A stretch of DNA of 64,000 nucleotides, taken from Oreocharis arfaki. Lineage: Eukaryota; Chordata; Aves; Passeriformes; Paramythiidae. How positions within the stretch are numbered: the first letter of the stretch is position 1; the number at the start of each line of letters is the position of its first letter. The stretch lies in the NCBI GenBank assembly GCA_013398015.1, contig VZRR01014162.1, positions 62,001 to 126,000 on the forward strand. The letters run 5' to 3'. Positions 37,601 to 50,190 of the stretch are shown in pieces. The notes under the pieces were generated by a model. It saw only the letters and a program-made list of their open reading frames with translations, did not search any database and was not told where the DNA came from. A program made the position numbers and the translations under genes.

Positions 37601-40600
37601 CTGGTACTGAATAGTGAGAGGTTACTGTAAGAATGCTGTCTGCTTATTTATTATTCTTTAAGATGATACTGTGTGAACTGACAGCACAGGTTAAATACAA
37701 TTATTCTATGTGAGTGAGTTTTCAAAGCTCTCCTTTTGGTTCTTATCCAAGATCCTTAAAAGCACATCATTAAGGATAAGCATGCACAGGGAGCAGTGGG
37801 ATGTGACATATTCTTAAACTTGTCATGTTGTTTTTGCTACCTTTTGAAATTGAAAGAGAGAGAAACTGCCCATCCCTGTTCTTGGGCAAATTGCCACACA
37901 CTTCCAGGAGGCTTTGGACCAAAGACCTCACTTCTGCATGCTCAAGGTGCCTTGGCAGAACCATCCCCAGGTACTGCGAGACACAAACTTTCAGGTGGGA
38001 AATACTTGCTGAAAAGCTTTGTCTCTCACAGACTTTCCCAAGTTGAAACTTTTGAAACTCCTCACCCTGTTTGAAACCATGAGCTCTTGGCTTCTTAGCA
38101 CCTCACTGAATTTCACCAGGGGTGATTGCAAGAGAAAAACGCTGAGTTCAGTAAGGCAACATCTACATTTGAGATGGGACACGGTCAGGCAAGAGCACAT
38201 CTGTTGGGCACACAGTCAGAAAATCTCTGCTGGACCTCTGCTGATTCATGACCTTCAGTTAAGTCTGGTTAGATATGTCTGGGCTGGATATGCTTCCTAC
38301 CAGTCTGCATCTGGTAACTGAGTTAATAAATACTTCTTTCAGCATCGTCTTTCCTGTGGTATTTTGCTTAGTCTAATTCTGCTACTAGGCAGAACTCAGA
38401 AATGCAGGAATCCGCAAGTTAGAGAGGAGGGGTTTATCCCAAGGCAAAACAGTGAATCCAACAGGAAACATGAAGGCCATGGGTTAACAGCAACTCTGTG
38501 CCAGGATACCCCCCCTTCCCAACTCTGAGCACTGCAGAGTTCTGCCCATCTCTGCTTGGTTAACTCAAGAGCAGGATGGTTACAGAGCTGAAATGGTGAC
38601 ACATCAGAAAAAAAAAGGAAGTGAAGAGATATTGTCAGTGCTGCTAGTTGCTAATTATTCTGAAGAATGATCAATAGGGGAAATACCTTTCACAGGGGCA
38701 CATCACTCTGATTTGGGAAAAAAGGTAAAATTTTAAAACTCCTACATAGCTCTCTGGTTGCTATTAGGGAAAGTTAGCTCAGTCAGGCATGGAGTGCTTC
38801 CTTGCCAACATCCGAGTCTTGTTTTGTCTCTGATTATTCCACATTCTGCTTCTAAGAGACAGCTCATGTTTGATGTTACTGTGTCAATATATAAGGCTAA
38901 ATTCCGTCCTGGCATATTCTGACCCTTGGGGGAAAAAAGAAAAAAAGAGGGGGGCCAATTTTTTTTCACTGGCAGGCTTACTGAAGGTGGTAATTCTTGG
39001 GTTTGAGCTGCACATTTTAAGCCATGTGACTTTTGCCATCGTTCTTCACAGATCTCCTAAAATGCTACACTGGCAAAAAAGTTTGAAAGCTGGATGTGGA
39101 CCAATGGTCCATCTTTCTTGCTTTCATCTTTGGAGTCCTTCTCTGAGCTGCTGGGCTTGCTCTGAGTTCTCCAGCCCACTGCAAGGTGTAATGAGAGTGT
39201 AAGGGTACAAGGAACTGTTAGTTCCTCATAGCTCCTCACTCCATAAGAAAGCCTGGGGTGGAACGCAAGCATTCCTGTCAGAATATGGAAAACTCTCAGG
39301 CAGAGCAGCTGCATTTGAACATATCCCTCTAGACACACTGTTGGCCACGGCAGGGAAGGGTTTGGAGACATGGGCTGGCGTTTGGATGCATTTTAGTGCA
39401 GCATAACACATCAGGCCTCCCTGGAAGCGAGCCCTCCTCACCTCACCTGGCCCAGAGCTCCCCGTGTCCCCTTGCAGCTGGTGTTCCTTGGAGGCAGGAG
39501 AGCTCCAAGTCACACTGCTGCTGTTACAGACTGTTCTGCTCCATCTTACTCATTCCCTTGAACTTCCTACAGTCCCTCCTTTTCCCTGCACCCAAAATAA
39601 TGATCCTAGAGAACGCAGGCGCATCTTGGAACAACTAAAAGACTCAAGGCTTTGTAAAAATCAGGTCTAGAGTGAAAGCAGCACATTTACAATGATCACC
39701 TGAGCACAGCACTACAAAAAACACCAAAAGCAAGAGAGTTGAACGTTGCTGTTTTTAAACTACAGATGGGCTGCATTAACCACAGAGGAAACCCAAGGAG
39801 AGCTCGTGTCTGGAAGCAATAAGAAACATTTGCATAACATGCACTGTGTGTTCAGTGCTAGCAGGAGGTGCTCGGGACCTCCTTGGTCAATGGGAGTGCA
39901 AAGCCAGAAGTTCTCTCCCTAGAGAGGCTGGAAGCACTTCCTCAGGGAAGAAGGTGAGTCAGTGTCCCACCACAGGTACCATTTCACCTTTCACACAGTC
40001 AACCCAATTTCCAGGTGACCCCTGCAGCACATGGCAACCATTTTTGAATACCAGAAGCAGATACGCAGAAGAAATTCACAAGATCCAAACGACTACAGAA
40101 AAGGTTTCACCTCCTAAGCCTGCGCTGGAATTCGGGCACACAGGTGCCCTAAGTGGTGGTACAACCACCGAGCACAGAGCAACATCACAGGCTGAAAGCT
40201 GCAGAGCTGCAGTGATAGGAATGTGCTGGTGGAGCAAACCCAGCCCTGCTCCCTGCACTAGCCCAGAGGTTGCCAGCACAGTTTCTCTCCACCACTGTAC
40301 AGCGTATCCCTCCCACGTGCTGAGGTTGCAATAAATCCCAACTATTCTCCACTGCAGGCATCACTCAAGTGCTGATGGCTACATCAAGAGAACCTAAACA
40401 AAGCCACCCCACAAGTCATACTCATTTATCCGCTGTCTCACTCCTTTTTTGCTTCAGAGGAGGACATGACTAAGAATGGATACATCAGTGCAGTAGCAGG
40501 ATCATCCAAAGCCACGTCCCCACACACTGTTGCCACGTGTCACATCAGGGCACAAACCTTCCCCTCTAACATGAATAATAAGGGCCTGTGTTTTTTGGAG

Positions 40601-43388
40601 CAAGGAGAATGTGGCTGAGATTCTTCCTTTGCTGACACACCGCAGTGCTAAGCTGCTGTGGCAGGCACCAGAAGGAACAAATGTAAAGTCAAAGGCATTA
40701 TAATCTAAGGAGGGGCTGGAGAAACCCAAACGGAGATGTCATAAAAACATAAGCCAGAATTCATTACCCTCGTAACCAAAAAGAAGCTATTGATATGCCA
40801 GTTTCCACCCATAAATAGCTACAGTTGAGGGTCTGAGTTTATAAAACATTGAATGACTTACCATGTGTTGCACTGGACGGTTTTGGTCGGAAGTCCACAA
40901 AGGATCTCTTAGACAGCAGTTTCTCCTGTTGAGACAAAAACTCAGAGGTAAAAACTGCCTTGCCAAGCCCAGAAGATAAGCACAAAGACACATTGTTTTA
41001 AATCACAGGAGAGCAGAGTGTGCTGGAACAAAGCAAATACAGACTCTTGGGGTGTTTAGACTACAGCCTGTCTGCCTTTTTCCAAGTTGGGTTGAATGAA
41101 AAAGCAATTTACAGTGAGTTCAGGATTACTGCAGTCATGCCAGAGAGTCCCAGCTGCACAGTGAGTTGTTTTATCTGGGACAGCAGCTCATTTACAGGTA
41201 AAGGTTCCAGGTGTTTACAAGGCAGTGTGGAAGGGAGGAGCTGGCTCACAACAACTGGCCCCTGATCCTGTTTTCCCCATCTCCTCTGTGCATGCCCAAG
41301 CCCCTTGCAAATGGGTCCTGCTGCATTGTCTGCCTTTATCCAGTATAGCTTTATCCCTGAAGATGTGGTGAGGATGGGCATGGTCAGCAGGAGAAACCCC
41401 AGGTTTTCCCTGGCCCTGTTTCTCTGCCAGGGATTTGTGTAGTTCCCGTGCCCTGAGCACCTTATTCACCACAAAAATAGGTCTAACATCCAGGTTTTAA
41501 ACTTGTAATTCCCTGGACTAGAATTGATTGGTGGAGGTATGTAAGCAGTATGGAAAAGCAGTTCAGAGATCACAGATTCTCCACGCTGACTGCCAAACAG
41601 GTTAATCCTGTCGACCTCTGTGGGATGGGTGGGTTGCCTTTGTCACAGAGGACTCCAAAGCACGTCCAGTTTGAAGAAGGGGAGATCCAAGGTTGGCCAT
41701 GAAGCTGGGAAAATGGATTATGGCACAAACTTTCTCACTGTGCACAGTGATGGAGGTAAACAGACACTCTTGGGAATTAGGCTGAAGTTCTCCTTTCCCA
41801 AGGATTTTGATCACTCTGGGACCTACCCTCAGGATATTTGCCAAGCTTATTAAAACAAACATGGGGAAGCTCCTTGAGGCAGGACCCCCGACTTCCCAGC
41901 TCCTGAAGGTCTCAACCCAGCAGTTAGAAGGCAGGAGGGGAGCACACAGCAGTCGCTTTGTGTGACATGGAGGGCTGAGGAAATTTGAAAGACAAATTAT
42001 TCAAAATAAAAAGCAGTGCAAAAACAGATTAGGAAACTACTGTGCCGTGACTATTAATGAAGCGATAGAAAATATCAATCACTCCCTGGCCTCTGAAGCT
42101 TGCTGTGAGAGAAGAATTAGGAGATTTTATGTTCCAAGTACCAGGAAACCACAGGGCCCTGGTGCCTAGTTTTCAAAAGAACACTGAATCACAGGGAGGA
42201 AAGCAGAGTGCTGCAAAGAGCCAAGGGCAGAGTTTAAAAATAGCAGCTTTCAGTTTTGCTGCTTTTTTCTTCTTCTTAAGTGCCTGGATATAGGATCATG
42301 TCAGAGGGTGGATAAAGAGAGCAGACCAACCCCTGTGGAGAGAGAAGTGTTCCTGAATGAAGTGCTGCCAGTCGGGGGTTGTGGGCTGCTCATTTTGCAC
42401 TCCAGCTCTCCCCCTCAAAGGAACCAGTCTCTCCTGATCCTCCTGTCTGCCCAGCACAAGAGAAGGGCACTGGGGAGCTTTTCAAACCCATCAGTGTGTG
42501 CAGAAGCCAGTAAAAATGAGCAAAGCCAGGGGCTGAATGTGTGATCCAGCCAGAACCATCCCCTTCTGGACACACGCAGGGCCAATTTCCCATGGCTTTA
42601 AGGACACTTTTGAAATGCTGTGCAAGGAATGGGATTTACTGAGATGTTTGTGCTGATGCTCCAGGTCTGTGTGCAGGAAGAAACCACGTCTGGCTGCTGT
42701 ACACTGGCAAATGTGCTAAACCAGGAGAAAGGATGTCTGAGTTCTGATACTGCCCAAATTTCTCCAGCCCTCAGACTCTGTACTATGCACCTCTTGAGAG
42801 ACCACCAGGCCAGAGTCACAGCACCTACCAAAGCAACCACATGGAGAAGTTGAGTGTTGGTACTTTAGACAGGCAAAGGAGACAGAGAAGTATCTCTGGA
42901 AACAGACAGTAAACCTTTAGGTCATGCAGTGGAGTAACAGTGATAGTTTTAAGGCAGAAATGGGCAGAGTCTGCAGAAAGAAATGAAATCTCATCCAAAT
43001 TGATTGAAAAACAGATATGTCTTTAGGTAGCTGATCTTAGAAGCCAAAGCTCTGTGCTTGCAGAGAGGCAGGATGCCCCCTTGGGCCTTTGCTTTGTCTG
43101 TGAAAAGAGAAGAAGGGCACAGCTGATGCTCTGGATAAGGCTGTCTGCATCTGCCTCTCCAGGGAAGTCTGCTGTGTCTTATGACTCACTGCTCAGAGGA
43201 TGCTCTCAGATCTATAGAGGAATAATTCGTGTAACAAGGGCAGCAAGTGCAGGGAGCCACATAAAATCCCTTTTCCCAATTAAGCGAGCAGAAACACAAA
43301 CCCTTTCCCCCAGCCTTCTCAGGGACAAAACAAGCAAGTTTTTCCACTGCAATAAACTATGATTGAAATGGAAGGAGGGGGAAGAGAA
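25646..43388. other. Long unique non-coding stretch, no recognisable gene
   Basis: Nearly 18 kb passes without a protein domain, RNA gene or clear transposon. The longest frame is 26522-27163 (GTG-started, 213 codons; 208 from the first ATG), with no recognisable family. Frames at 34594-34830 and 35822-36187 read smoothly but are also unknown. Good splice-donor-like sequences occur at 36370 (GAG|GTAAGT) and 39954 (AAG|GTGAGT), but no matching acceptor and open exon could be defended. A 25-base echo of an ancient repeat tail lies at 41866-41890. This could be a large intron or intergenic DNA. Confidence 0.5.
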
Positions 43389-43450
43389 ATACCGGCTCTG
43401 TCACTTCGTTAATAGGAGTGCACAAATCACTTAAACTGCTACCAGCACAT
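43389..43450 (+). mobile_element. MIR-type SINE fragment
   Basis: CCGGCTCTGTCACTTCGTTA is followed at the right spacing by CAAATCACTTAAACTGCT. This matches the MIR order CGGCTCTGCCACTTACTAG then GCAAGTTACTTAACCTCT. Neither end of the element can be extended. Diverged, so moderate confidence. Confidence 0.45.
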
Positions 43451-46400
43451 TGAGAGATTGAATCATTGCAAGTTCAGTGTCTCCTGTCACCAGCAAGGAC
43501 TTCCAGGCTCTAGTGTGGACAACAACCACAGCAACATTCACAAAAAAACAAGTGCAGTTTAAAAGCAAAAATCTTGTATGGATAATTATGCTGACCGAGT
43601 CCTAAAGGAACATTTTAGCTTTACGAATATGCAGAAAAATCCCAAACATCTGGAATCCGAAGTATTTCCTTGTAAAGGAGTTCCCACTGGAATGTCATCT
43701 GTTCTGGCTGTTATTTGAGATAGGCTGCTGGCACAACCAACTGGGCTCCAGTGACCTGCATGGCACAGAGCTCTTCATTCCTGTGGCTCATGAAAGAGCC
43801 CAGTAGTGCCACAGGCCAATGTAATTGCCATGTCACATGCACAGATTGCTAAGCAGACAACCTCCTGCTCTCACAGAGATAAGGAGCCCCACGTGTCCTG
43901 GAGATGCTCCAAGAGACACCCAAAGTTACTTGCTCTTGCTGTCCTTCAAAAGGACCGGGCCAGAATGTATTAGGAGCAAATGCAGGGTGCAGTGTCCTGC
44001 CCTCTGAAAGCTTTTATTACGTGAGAAAATCTTTAAAGCACAAGCTCAGACCCAGTTCATCCAGTGCTTCCCTCAGCTTTGCAGGTACAAAAAGCTCCTT
44101 CAGCTGGCCTGGGATTTTCCCTTGCTCAGCTTTCAGTGGAGATCAGTGTGACTGCTGATAAAAGCAGCGCAGGGCTATAATGCAGCCCTAATGGTAGAAG
44201 AGGTCTCACCAAATTGCCACTCCAAGGACTTCCCTGTAGTTTCTGCACCTATAAAAGACTGACTGGGACAGGGCAAAATGGTCATCCCAATACAGGGAGG
44301 CAATTCAGAACAGGAGCAGGACTCCATACAACATTCCCCTCTTTTAAATGTAGATATTGCAGCAGATTGGAGAAACAGTTGGCTTTTCCTCTGAGAATAT
44401 ATACCAGGGTGCATTCTAAGAAGCAGGGCCAAGATGAATTAACCTGATCAGCTACAGTAAACTCACTGTAAAGTACAGGAAACATGAAGCACTGCATTTT
44501 CTCATTTGTGACTTGGAAGACAAATTTGCCATCGAGCTTCTTTTGGAGAGCAGTAGGGGAAGACTCAAAGCAACACACTGCTGCATCTTCATCCACCACT
44601 GCACCCTCCCAGCACAGATCCCGGGACTTCCTTGGACATTTTAGCCCTCAGCAGCTGTGAAGCACCAACAAATACACATACTCAAGCCTGGAGAGTTTTC
44701 TGATTTTCATCTGGAAGATTTCAAAAGGTTTCACAAAGGCCAAAATGAAAAGGCACTTGGATGTTTCCTAGACAAAACCTTGTTGTTCCCATTCTGCAGG
44801 AAGAGCTGACACTTTAAAAGACAACCAACCAACCAACCACAGACACTGAGAAATGGTGCAAGACATCTCTGAGTTTGTCTTTGCCAACGCTTTGACCTCG
44901 CCACAGCGACCAGACAGAGCTTGCTGAAAAGTTCTCAATAGTTGGAAAAATAGTGGCACCACTCTACCATCTCTCATCCAAAGCAGTGCATGAACACATT
45001 GTACTTCTGGAACAATTCTGGCCCCTGGCTGCATTTTGGGGCTATAAATGCAGGCAGCAGAGGAGGGGACATGTGAGAAGAGTAGAGGAAAGCTGGTGGT
45101 AATGATGGAGAGTATTTTTTAACAGAGTTCAGTGTGGCTGCTACAAGGAGCAAGCCAGGCCCAGGGAACACTGCATCATGCTCATGTTTCCCAGGTATGC
45201 CCTGGATTGAAATCCTGATGGATTTCTGTACCCCTTAGTGCTGGCTGCAGAGTAGGGCTTCCTTGGGGTTTTAGAGACCAGCAATATAAAGCTATTTCTG
45301 AGAGAATGACACTTAAGATACATTTTGATACAGCAACAAAAACCAGGCACAACTAGAAATATAAGTTTTCCATGTACTATGTCCATTTATGAGGAGGATG
45401 TGGCTGTGAACATGCACTTTGTTATCATAACAGAAAAAAAACCACCAGCATCTCCTGACACCTCCGAGTGCAAACATTTGTGGTAAGCCAATAATTTGTA
45501 AGCAATTAGGGCAAGGTGTTGTATGGTTAGAAATCCTTAGGCAGAAAGGAAAAAGGTCTTCCAAGGAAGTGGCACTTACAGCCAAGGGCTTATCTGAAGT
45601 AGCCCTGAGTGTTCTAATCAGGGATCCTCCATAAAAAATCCTGCTGAAGTTATTTTTCCAGGAGTTCAGGTTGGATCAGACTCCTGGTACAAAACTGCCA
45701 GCTCTCTGGCATCTTCTGTGACAAATACAAGGAAATATAGAAGGACTAAACATCTCACATTTCCTTTCTCTGCATAGAGAACCTAACCTAAGACATTTTA
45801 AATACCTTTATCAAAGAACAAAGCTCCAGCGGAACCCTGTTAAGAATAAATTGTCATTGAAAGCAAAGACCTGGATGTCCAGCAGTGAAAGTCAGTTCAG
45901 GCATGTTTTGACACAGGAGAATTCTCACATCACAGCCTGGTCCCAGAATAACCAGCGGCAAAATCCTTTTTGTAATAGGCCCAGTTTGGATCATATTAAT
46001 GCCAGCAGACACTTGACCTGGCTGTTGTGCCAGCTCCCAGGTTCATGCTTTCCTCCTTTGTTCATTAGATATTTGAAGCAACAATATCTAATTCCTCCCC
46101 TGTTTTCAAGAAAAAAATCCCCTTGAGAAGCTTTCTCTGTTCTCTTCCCAGTTACACTTCCAGCTGGTTTTTGCCTTTGCATTGCTAGTTCTGTGCAAAT
46201 CCAGGTCAACTCTGAAAATAAACCCCTGGCATTTAAAAAACCTTCCACTCTGATTTTAGACGGAATTTTGAACCTTTCCAAAGAAATTCTTGTGATTGGC
46301 CATGGAAATCCTACAAATCATCCTGTTTCTAGCACTGGATTGGACGAGAAGTTGAAGCATAAATTTGCCAGGTGATATAAACTGTGTTTTCCACATAGAC

Positions 46401-46589
46401 ATGCATTCAGATTAGTTCTCTGCTAACAACAGCTCAGCAGCAGTAAAATTGGCTATAAAACTCCATCATCAGGTATTCTGGAAGCCAAATCTCCAAGGTC
46501 TTAAACGAAATGACTGCCTATTGCCCAAGCCTACAGAACAGGACCAAATTACTGCAGGGAGCTCACTTCATTATCCCTGCACTGGATGA
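43451..46589. other. Unique non-coding sequence
   Basis: No gene is recognised. A short AACC tetranucleotide run lies at 44823-44839. Several small frames on both strands (for example 44282-44599 minus, 105 codons) have no recognisable family. Confidence 0.5.
44823..44839. repeat. (AACC)n microsatellite
   Basis: Four AACC units stand in tandem. Short and of little consequence beyond likely length variation. Confidence 0.8.
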
Positions 46590-46690
46590 GCTGGACCAGC
46601 ATTAAGGCCCCAGTGTCAGGCATTGCAAGGCAGCCCCTGCCCTCGGGGATTTGAGATCTAAACCAGACAAAGCAGAGAATAGTCCTGAAT
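46590..46690 (+). mobile_element. Ancient amniote repeat fragment (MIR-like, family uncertain)
   Basis: GTCAGGCATTGCAAGGCAGC leads into CCCTGCCCTCGGGGATTTGA, GATCTAAACC and AGACAAAGC. The order matches an old amniote repeat segment that reads approximately CAGGCACTGT, then CCCCTGCCC, GAGCTTACA, ATCTAAAC and AGACAAAG. Divergence is high and the family name is not certain. Confidence 0.35.
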
Positions 46691-49050
46691 TGCCTTTTCC
46701 TACTCTGGAATATTTCAGATGAATAAAGCTGCAGGTTTTGGCAGGCAGTATCCAGCTCCGAACAATTTGCTTTGTATCCAGACTGCTTAAAAGATACCAG
46801 GGTGAATTCTTCCCATTGATTTTATTTTGGGAAGAGTCCCAGGTCTTTGATTTAACTCCATTTTTTGATTGCACGTTATAACTCTGCCAAACAAATGTCC
46901 ATCCAAAGGAACAGCACTACCTCTAGCAGCTCCTTTGGGACCTATGCTAATGTCAGAGGAGCTCAGGCACCTTCTGTTCTCCTTCCTCCTCCAGGACCAC
47001 GTGGCCACCAGGATCCAAAAGGGAAACAACACTTGATGTGCGCTCAGGGGCAAGGCTGAGGTACCACAGTTTTGACGTGACATCAGCACGGCCCACGCCT
47101 GTGCTCCTGACAGGGCTGGAGCCCCGGGAGCCTCCGCCAGGAACCCAAAACCGTTGCTCATGTCTCATTTCTGCCTCAATTCTGCCGAGGAATTTTCCTG
47201 CTGCACTTGACGTGGAACAATATTTTAAGCAAATACTGATGACTGGAGAGGCAAGTTAAGGGAAGGCATCTAGTAGCTGGAAATCAGGTCCATTACACTG
47301 TATTAAATATTAAGCTCAGTGTTGTAAGCCAGACAATTGCATACTGAATTAATAATGTTATTTATTCCATTTAGTGGATTATGGAGGACACTTAATCATA
47401 CTGGCATTTAAAATCAGAGCTGGCATCAACAGCTCAGGTCTAAGAGTATTTTATGGAGACACAGAGATGGATTGAGTAGCTGGAAGTGAAGAGAGTGCGA
47501 ATGTGTGAAACACAGCAGGTTTGGTAATAATAAAGTTATATGGCCTTGGTTGTTCATTTGGATACTAATGTTCCAGCAACATCTAAGAAAGCACATGCTA
47601 GTCCCCAAAGACCAGCTTGAGCTGGAGCTTCTGTAGTATCCAAAGGAACTTAACTTCTTTTCTTTTTGCAAAAGTTACACATTTTCAAGCAAAACCCAAA
47701 CGTATCTGCTCAATCAAAACACAGAAATGTCATGGGAAATTCTGAAGCTTTTTTTTTTTTTGCAAAGTGTAAATAAAATAATAAAACGATCTGAAGATGA
47801 AAAAAATATATTGATACAGCTGTCTGCAAGCAGTTTTAAATTTTTTTTTAAACCCAGAGTGGTCAATTATTTTTCCAGACTTCAACACTGAAAATCAAAA
47901 AAATTTTTGCGGGAAGTTTCAGCAGTAGGAATCCTACCTTTTTAAATACAGGTATTAAATTATTTAAGAGGTCCAATTAGGACACCCAAGGTATCTCCCC
48001 TCTCATTATTCTTTCATTGTATTACTGCCTAATTTTGGGCTCTCTGATTGCCATCTTTTTCAGCCGTATGAAGAAATGGCTCCCCAGGCATCATGCAAGA
48101 ATCCACATTTTCCCCATCACTGAGCAGGAACACCCTATCACTCCTTAGGCACATTTCTCAACCTTAATCACCTCCAATTGCTGTAGGTTCTAAAATTCAG
48201 TCTACTGGAGAAAGAAATGACTGCTCTGCCATTTCCTGCAGCTCTGATTTTCGCGCCTTTCATGGAACAATTTCATTGACTTCACAGGAGCCTATCTGGA
48301 TTTACACCTGTGCAAAAACGAGGCAAGAAAACCTGACCCTTGGTGTGGAATATCAGGTTCATAAACGTGTTCTGTATCTCCAAGAATCTCCCCATTTACA
48401 AAGGTGAACAGCTGTTGCTATAAATCAGACAGTCTGAACCAGCCATTAGAACTTCATCCAGATGATCCGTTTAAAATATACAAAGGCAACGTTTTGGAAA
48501 TAAAAATCTACCCTCATGTCCTCAGGGACACCTTCTGTTGGAGAAAAATCTCATAATTCAAGGCTAAAATTAGTTCACTTAAATGCTCTTTCAGGAGAGC
48601 CATGATACTCAAGAGTAACATCGCCTTGCAAAGGCCTGTTAGATGACTTAAGGGATTCCAAACATCTGGTAATTTGGTAAATACTGCATTGGAGACATCT
48701 AACATCTTTTTCAACTTCTCCGTGGGTGTAACTCTTCGCTGTTAGCTGGAATGGCTGTATCTGGTTCAGTTCCCATCGACCATTTTCTGTTTGAATAGGA
48801 AACACTTGCTAAAGTGTGGAAACAGCTGGCAGAGTTGGCTGTGTATGAACAAAACACGCTCTTGTTTCTGACCACAGACTGGCCTTTAAGTTCCAGCTGT
48901 GATTGCCAAGGGCTCTTCTTGGCTTTTTGGATGAGACCAGGTCACCCAAGATGTACAAGTTGGCTGTGTTAAGGGTTGGTTCTTGGAGCACAATGCTCAC
49001 TGTCAGCAGGGATAAAGCTTTGTGTAAGTAGAGGGGAGCAGGGTGAGCAG
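46691..49050. other. Unique sequence with an AT-rich tract
   Basis: No gene is recognised. From about 47749 (a T13 run, 47749-47761) to 47990 the sequence is strongly AT-rich, with repeated A and T runs, a near-palindromic TTTTAAATTTTTTTTTAAA stretch around 47836 and TAAT-type cores. Such tracts can be matrix-attachment regions or enhancers, but nothing here proves either. Confidence 0.45.
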
Positions 49051-49100
49051 CCCCATTTTATTAGCTGGGGAACTGAGGCACAGGATGATTAAATTACTGG
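49051..49100 (-). mobile_element. MIR-type SINE fragment
   Basis: The plus strand reads CCCCATTTTATTAGCTGGGG, then AACTGAGGCACAGGATGATT, then AAATTACT. This is the reverse complement of the MIR core (CCCCATTTTACAGATGAGG, then AAACTGAGGCACAGAGAGG, then TTAAGTNACT). The match is good over about 50 bases and then fades. Confidence 0.6.
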
Positions 49101-49739
49101 CTTCTGGACATCTCCCGGTGAGAGAAAGAGAGTCATGTATCTTTTTGCGACAGAAATACCAACGTGCAAGTGTTTTCTACTCGGCACTCAGCAAGCAGGA
49201 CAGGCTGCTGGACTGAGGGGACAGGGCTGCTGCTGGGGACAGTGTTCATACACATCCCTGTGCTCCAGGGTCCCTTTGGCACCCAGCTTCCCTGGGACAC
49301 CAGGAACCCACTTCATCTCCTGCTCATTAGTAACTCCCCGATTACACAGCGCACCTCTTCTGCTCTCGCACACACCAAGAGCATAAAATGTAGCTAAAGG
49401 GGCAAGATGGTTGGTCAGCCCTGCACTGACCACTGAGTGACCACCTGTTCCCAAAGCAGCAGTTTCCTCTGCCTTCACCAGCTCCCTGCTTAGACCTGAA
49501 TGCAAAGGCCAAGTCATGCATCACTGTTCTGATGGGCTTTGTCATTTGTCTTTCTCAGGGTTCTGGGGAGTTAGACATAACAAGAAACCAATGAAACACA
49601 GACAGAGCTTTACCCTGAACCCCCAGACAGTCACACAGAGTAACAAGCTCAGCTCCTTTCACTCAATTCCTTATGCTCTTCTGAGACCATGAAAAGGAAC
49701 TTTATGATATGCTGGAAGGGATGATGTATTAACTATCAA
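49101..49739. other. Unique non-coding sequence
   Basis: Small frames overlap on both strands (49135-49545) without recognisable domains. No repeat or regulatory cluster stands out. Confidence 0.5.
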
Positions 49740-50190
49740 AAACTAGACTGAAGTAACTGAGAGCCTGCATTATTTTCTCTTTGATGTATACTTATGTAAA
49801 TTCAAATAAATATGCCTAAATGTAACCTGTCTTCAATTCTAGCAGAGCTTATTAAATCTATTTATGCGAGACAAGCTAGGCTCCATGGAATGCCAGGAAC
49901 TCCCCTGACATTTGCCTTCCTACTTAATGTGATATTCTATGATTACACATACCAGAGCCTTTCATTCAGGCATTTTAATTTACAAATACTTTTTACATTT
50001 CTTAACGCCCCTGTGGACAGGCATTAAGAGTCCACTTTATTCGGGAGCAATCAATCGAAGTGCACCGGGGCAGCCTGTTTTGCTCCAGATCACGCACTGA
50101 AATACTAGCAGAGTTTGGAAAACTCCTTCCATGTCACTCAGAAACACAATTTCCATTAAGAGCAGACACATTCTCTTAATGCTGGGCCAA
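49740..50190. promoter_or_regulatory. Candidate conserved non-coding element with a repeated nonamer
   Basis: The block is AT-rich, non-repetitive and dense in TAAT, TTTATGC and ATTAAG motifs, typical of homeodomain-bound enhancers. The nonamer CATTAAGAG occurs at 50022-50030 and 50154-50162, and in reverse complement at 50173-50181. The last two form a stem with a 10-base loop. No gene is visible. Constraint is inferred only. Confidence 0.3.
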
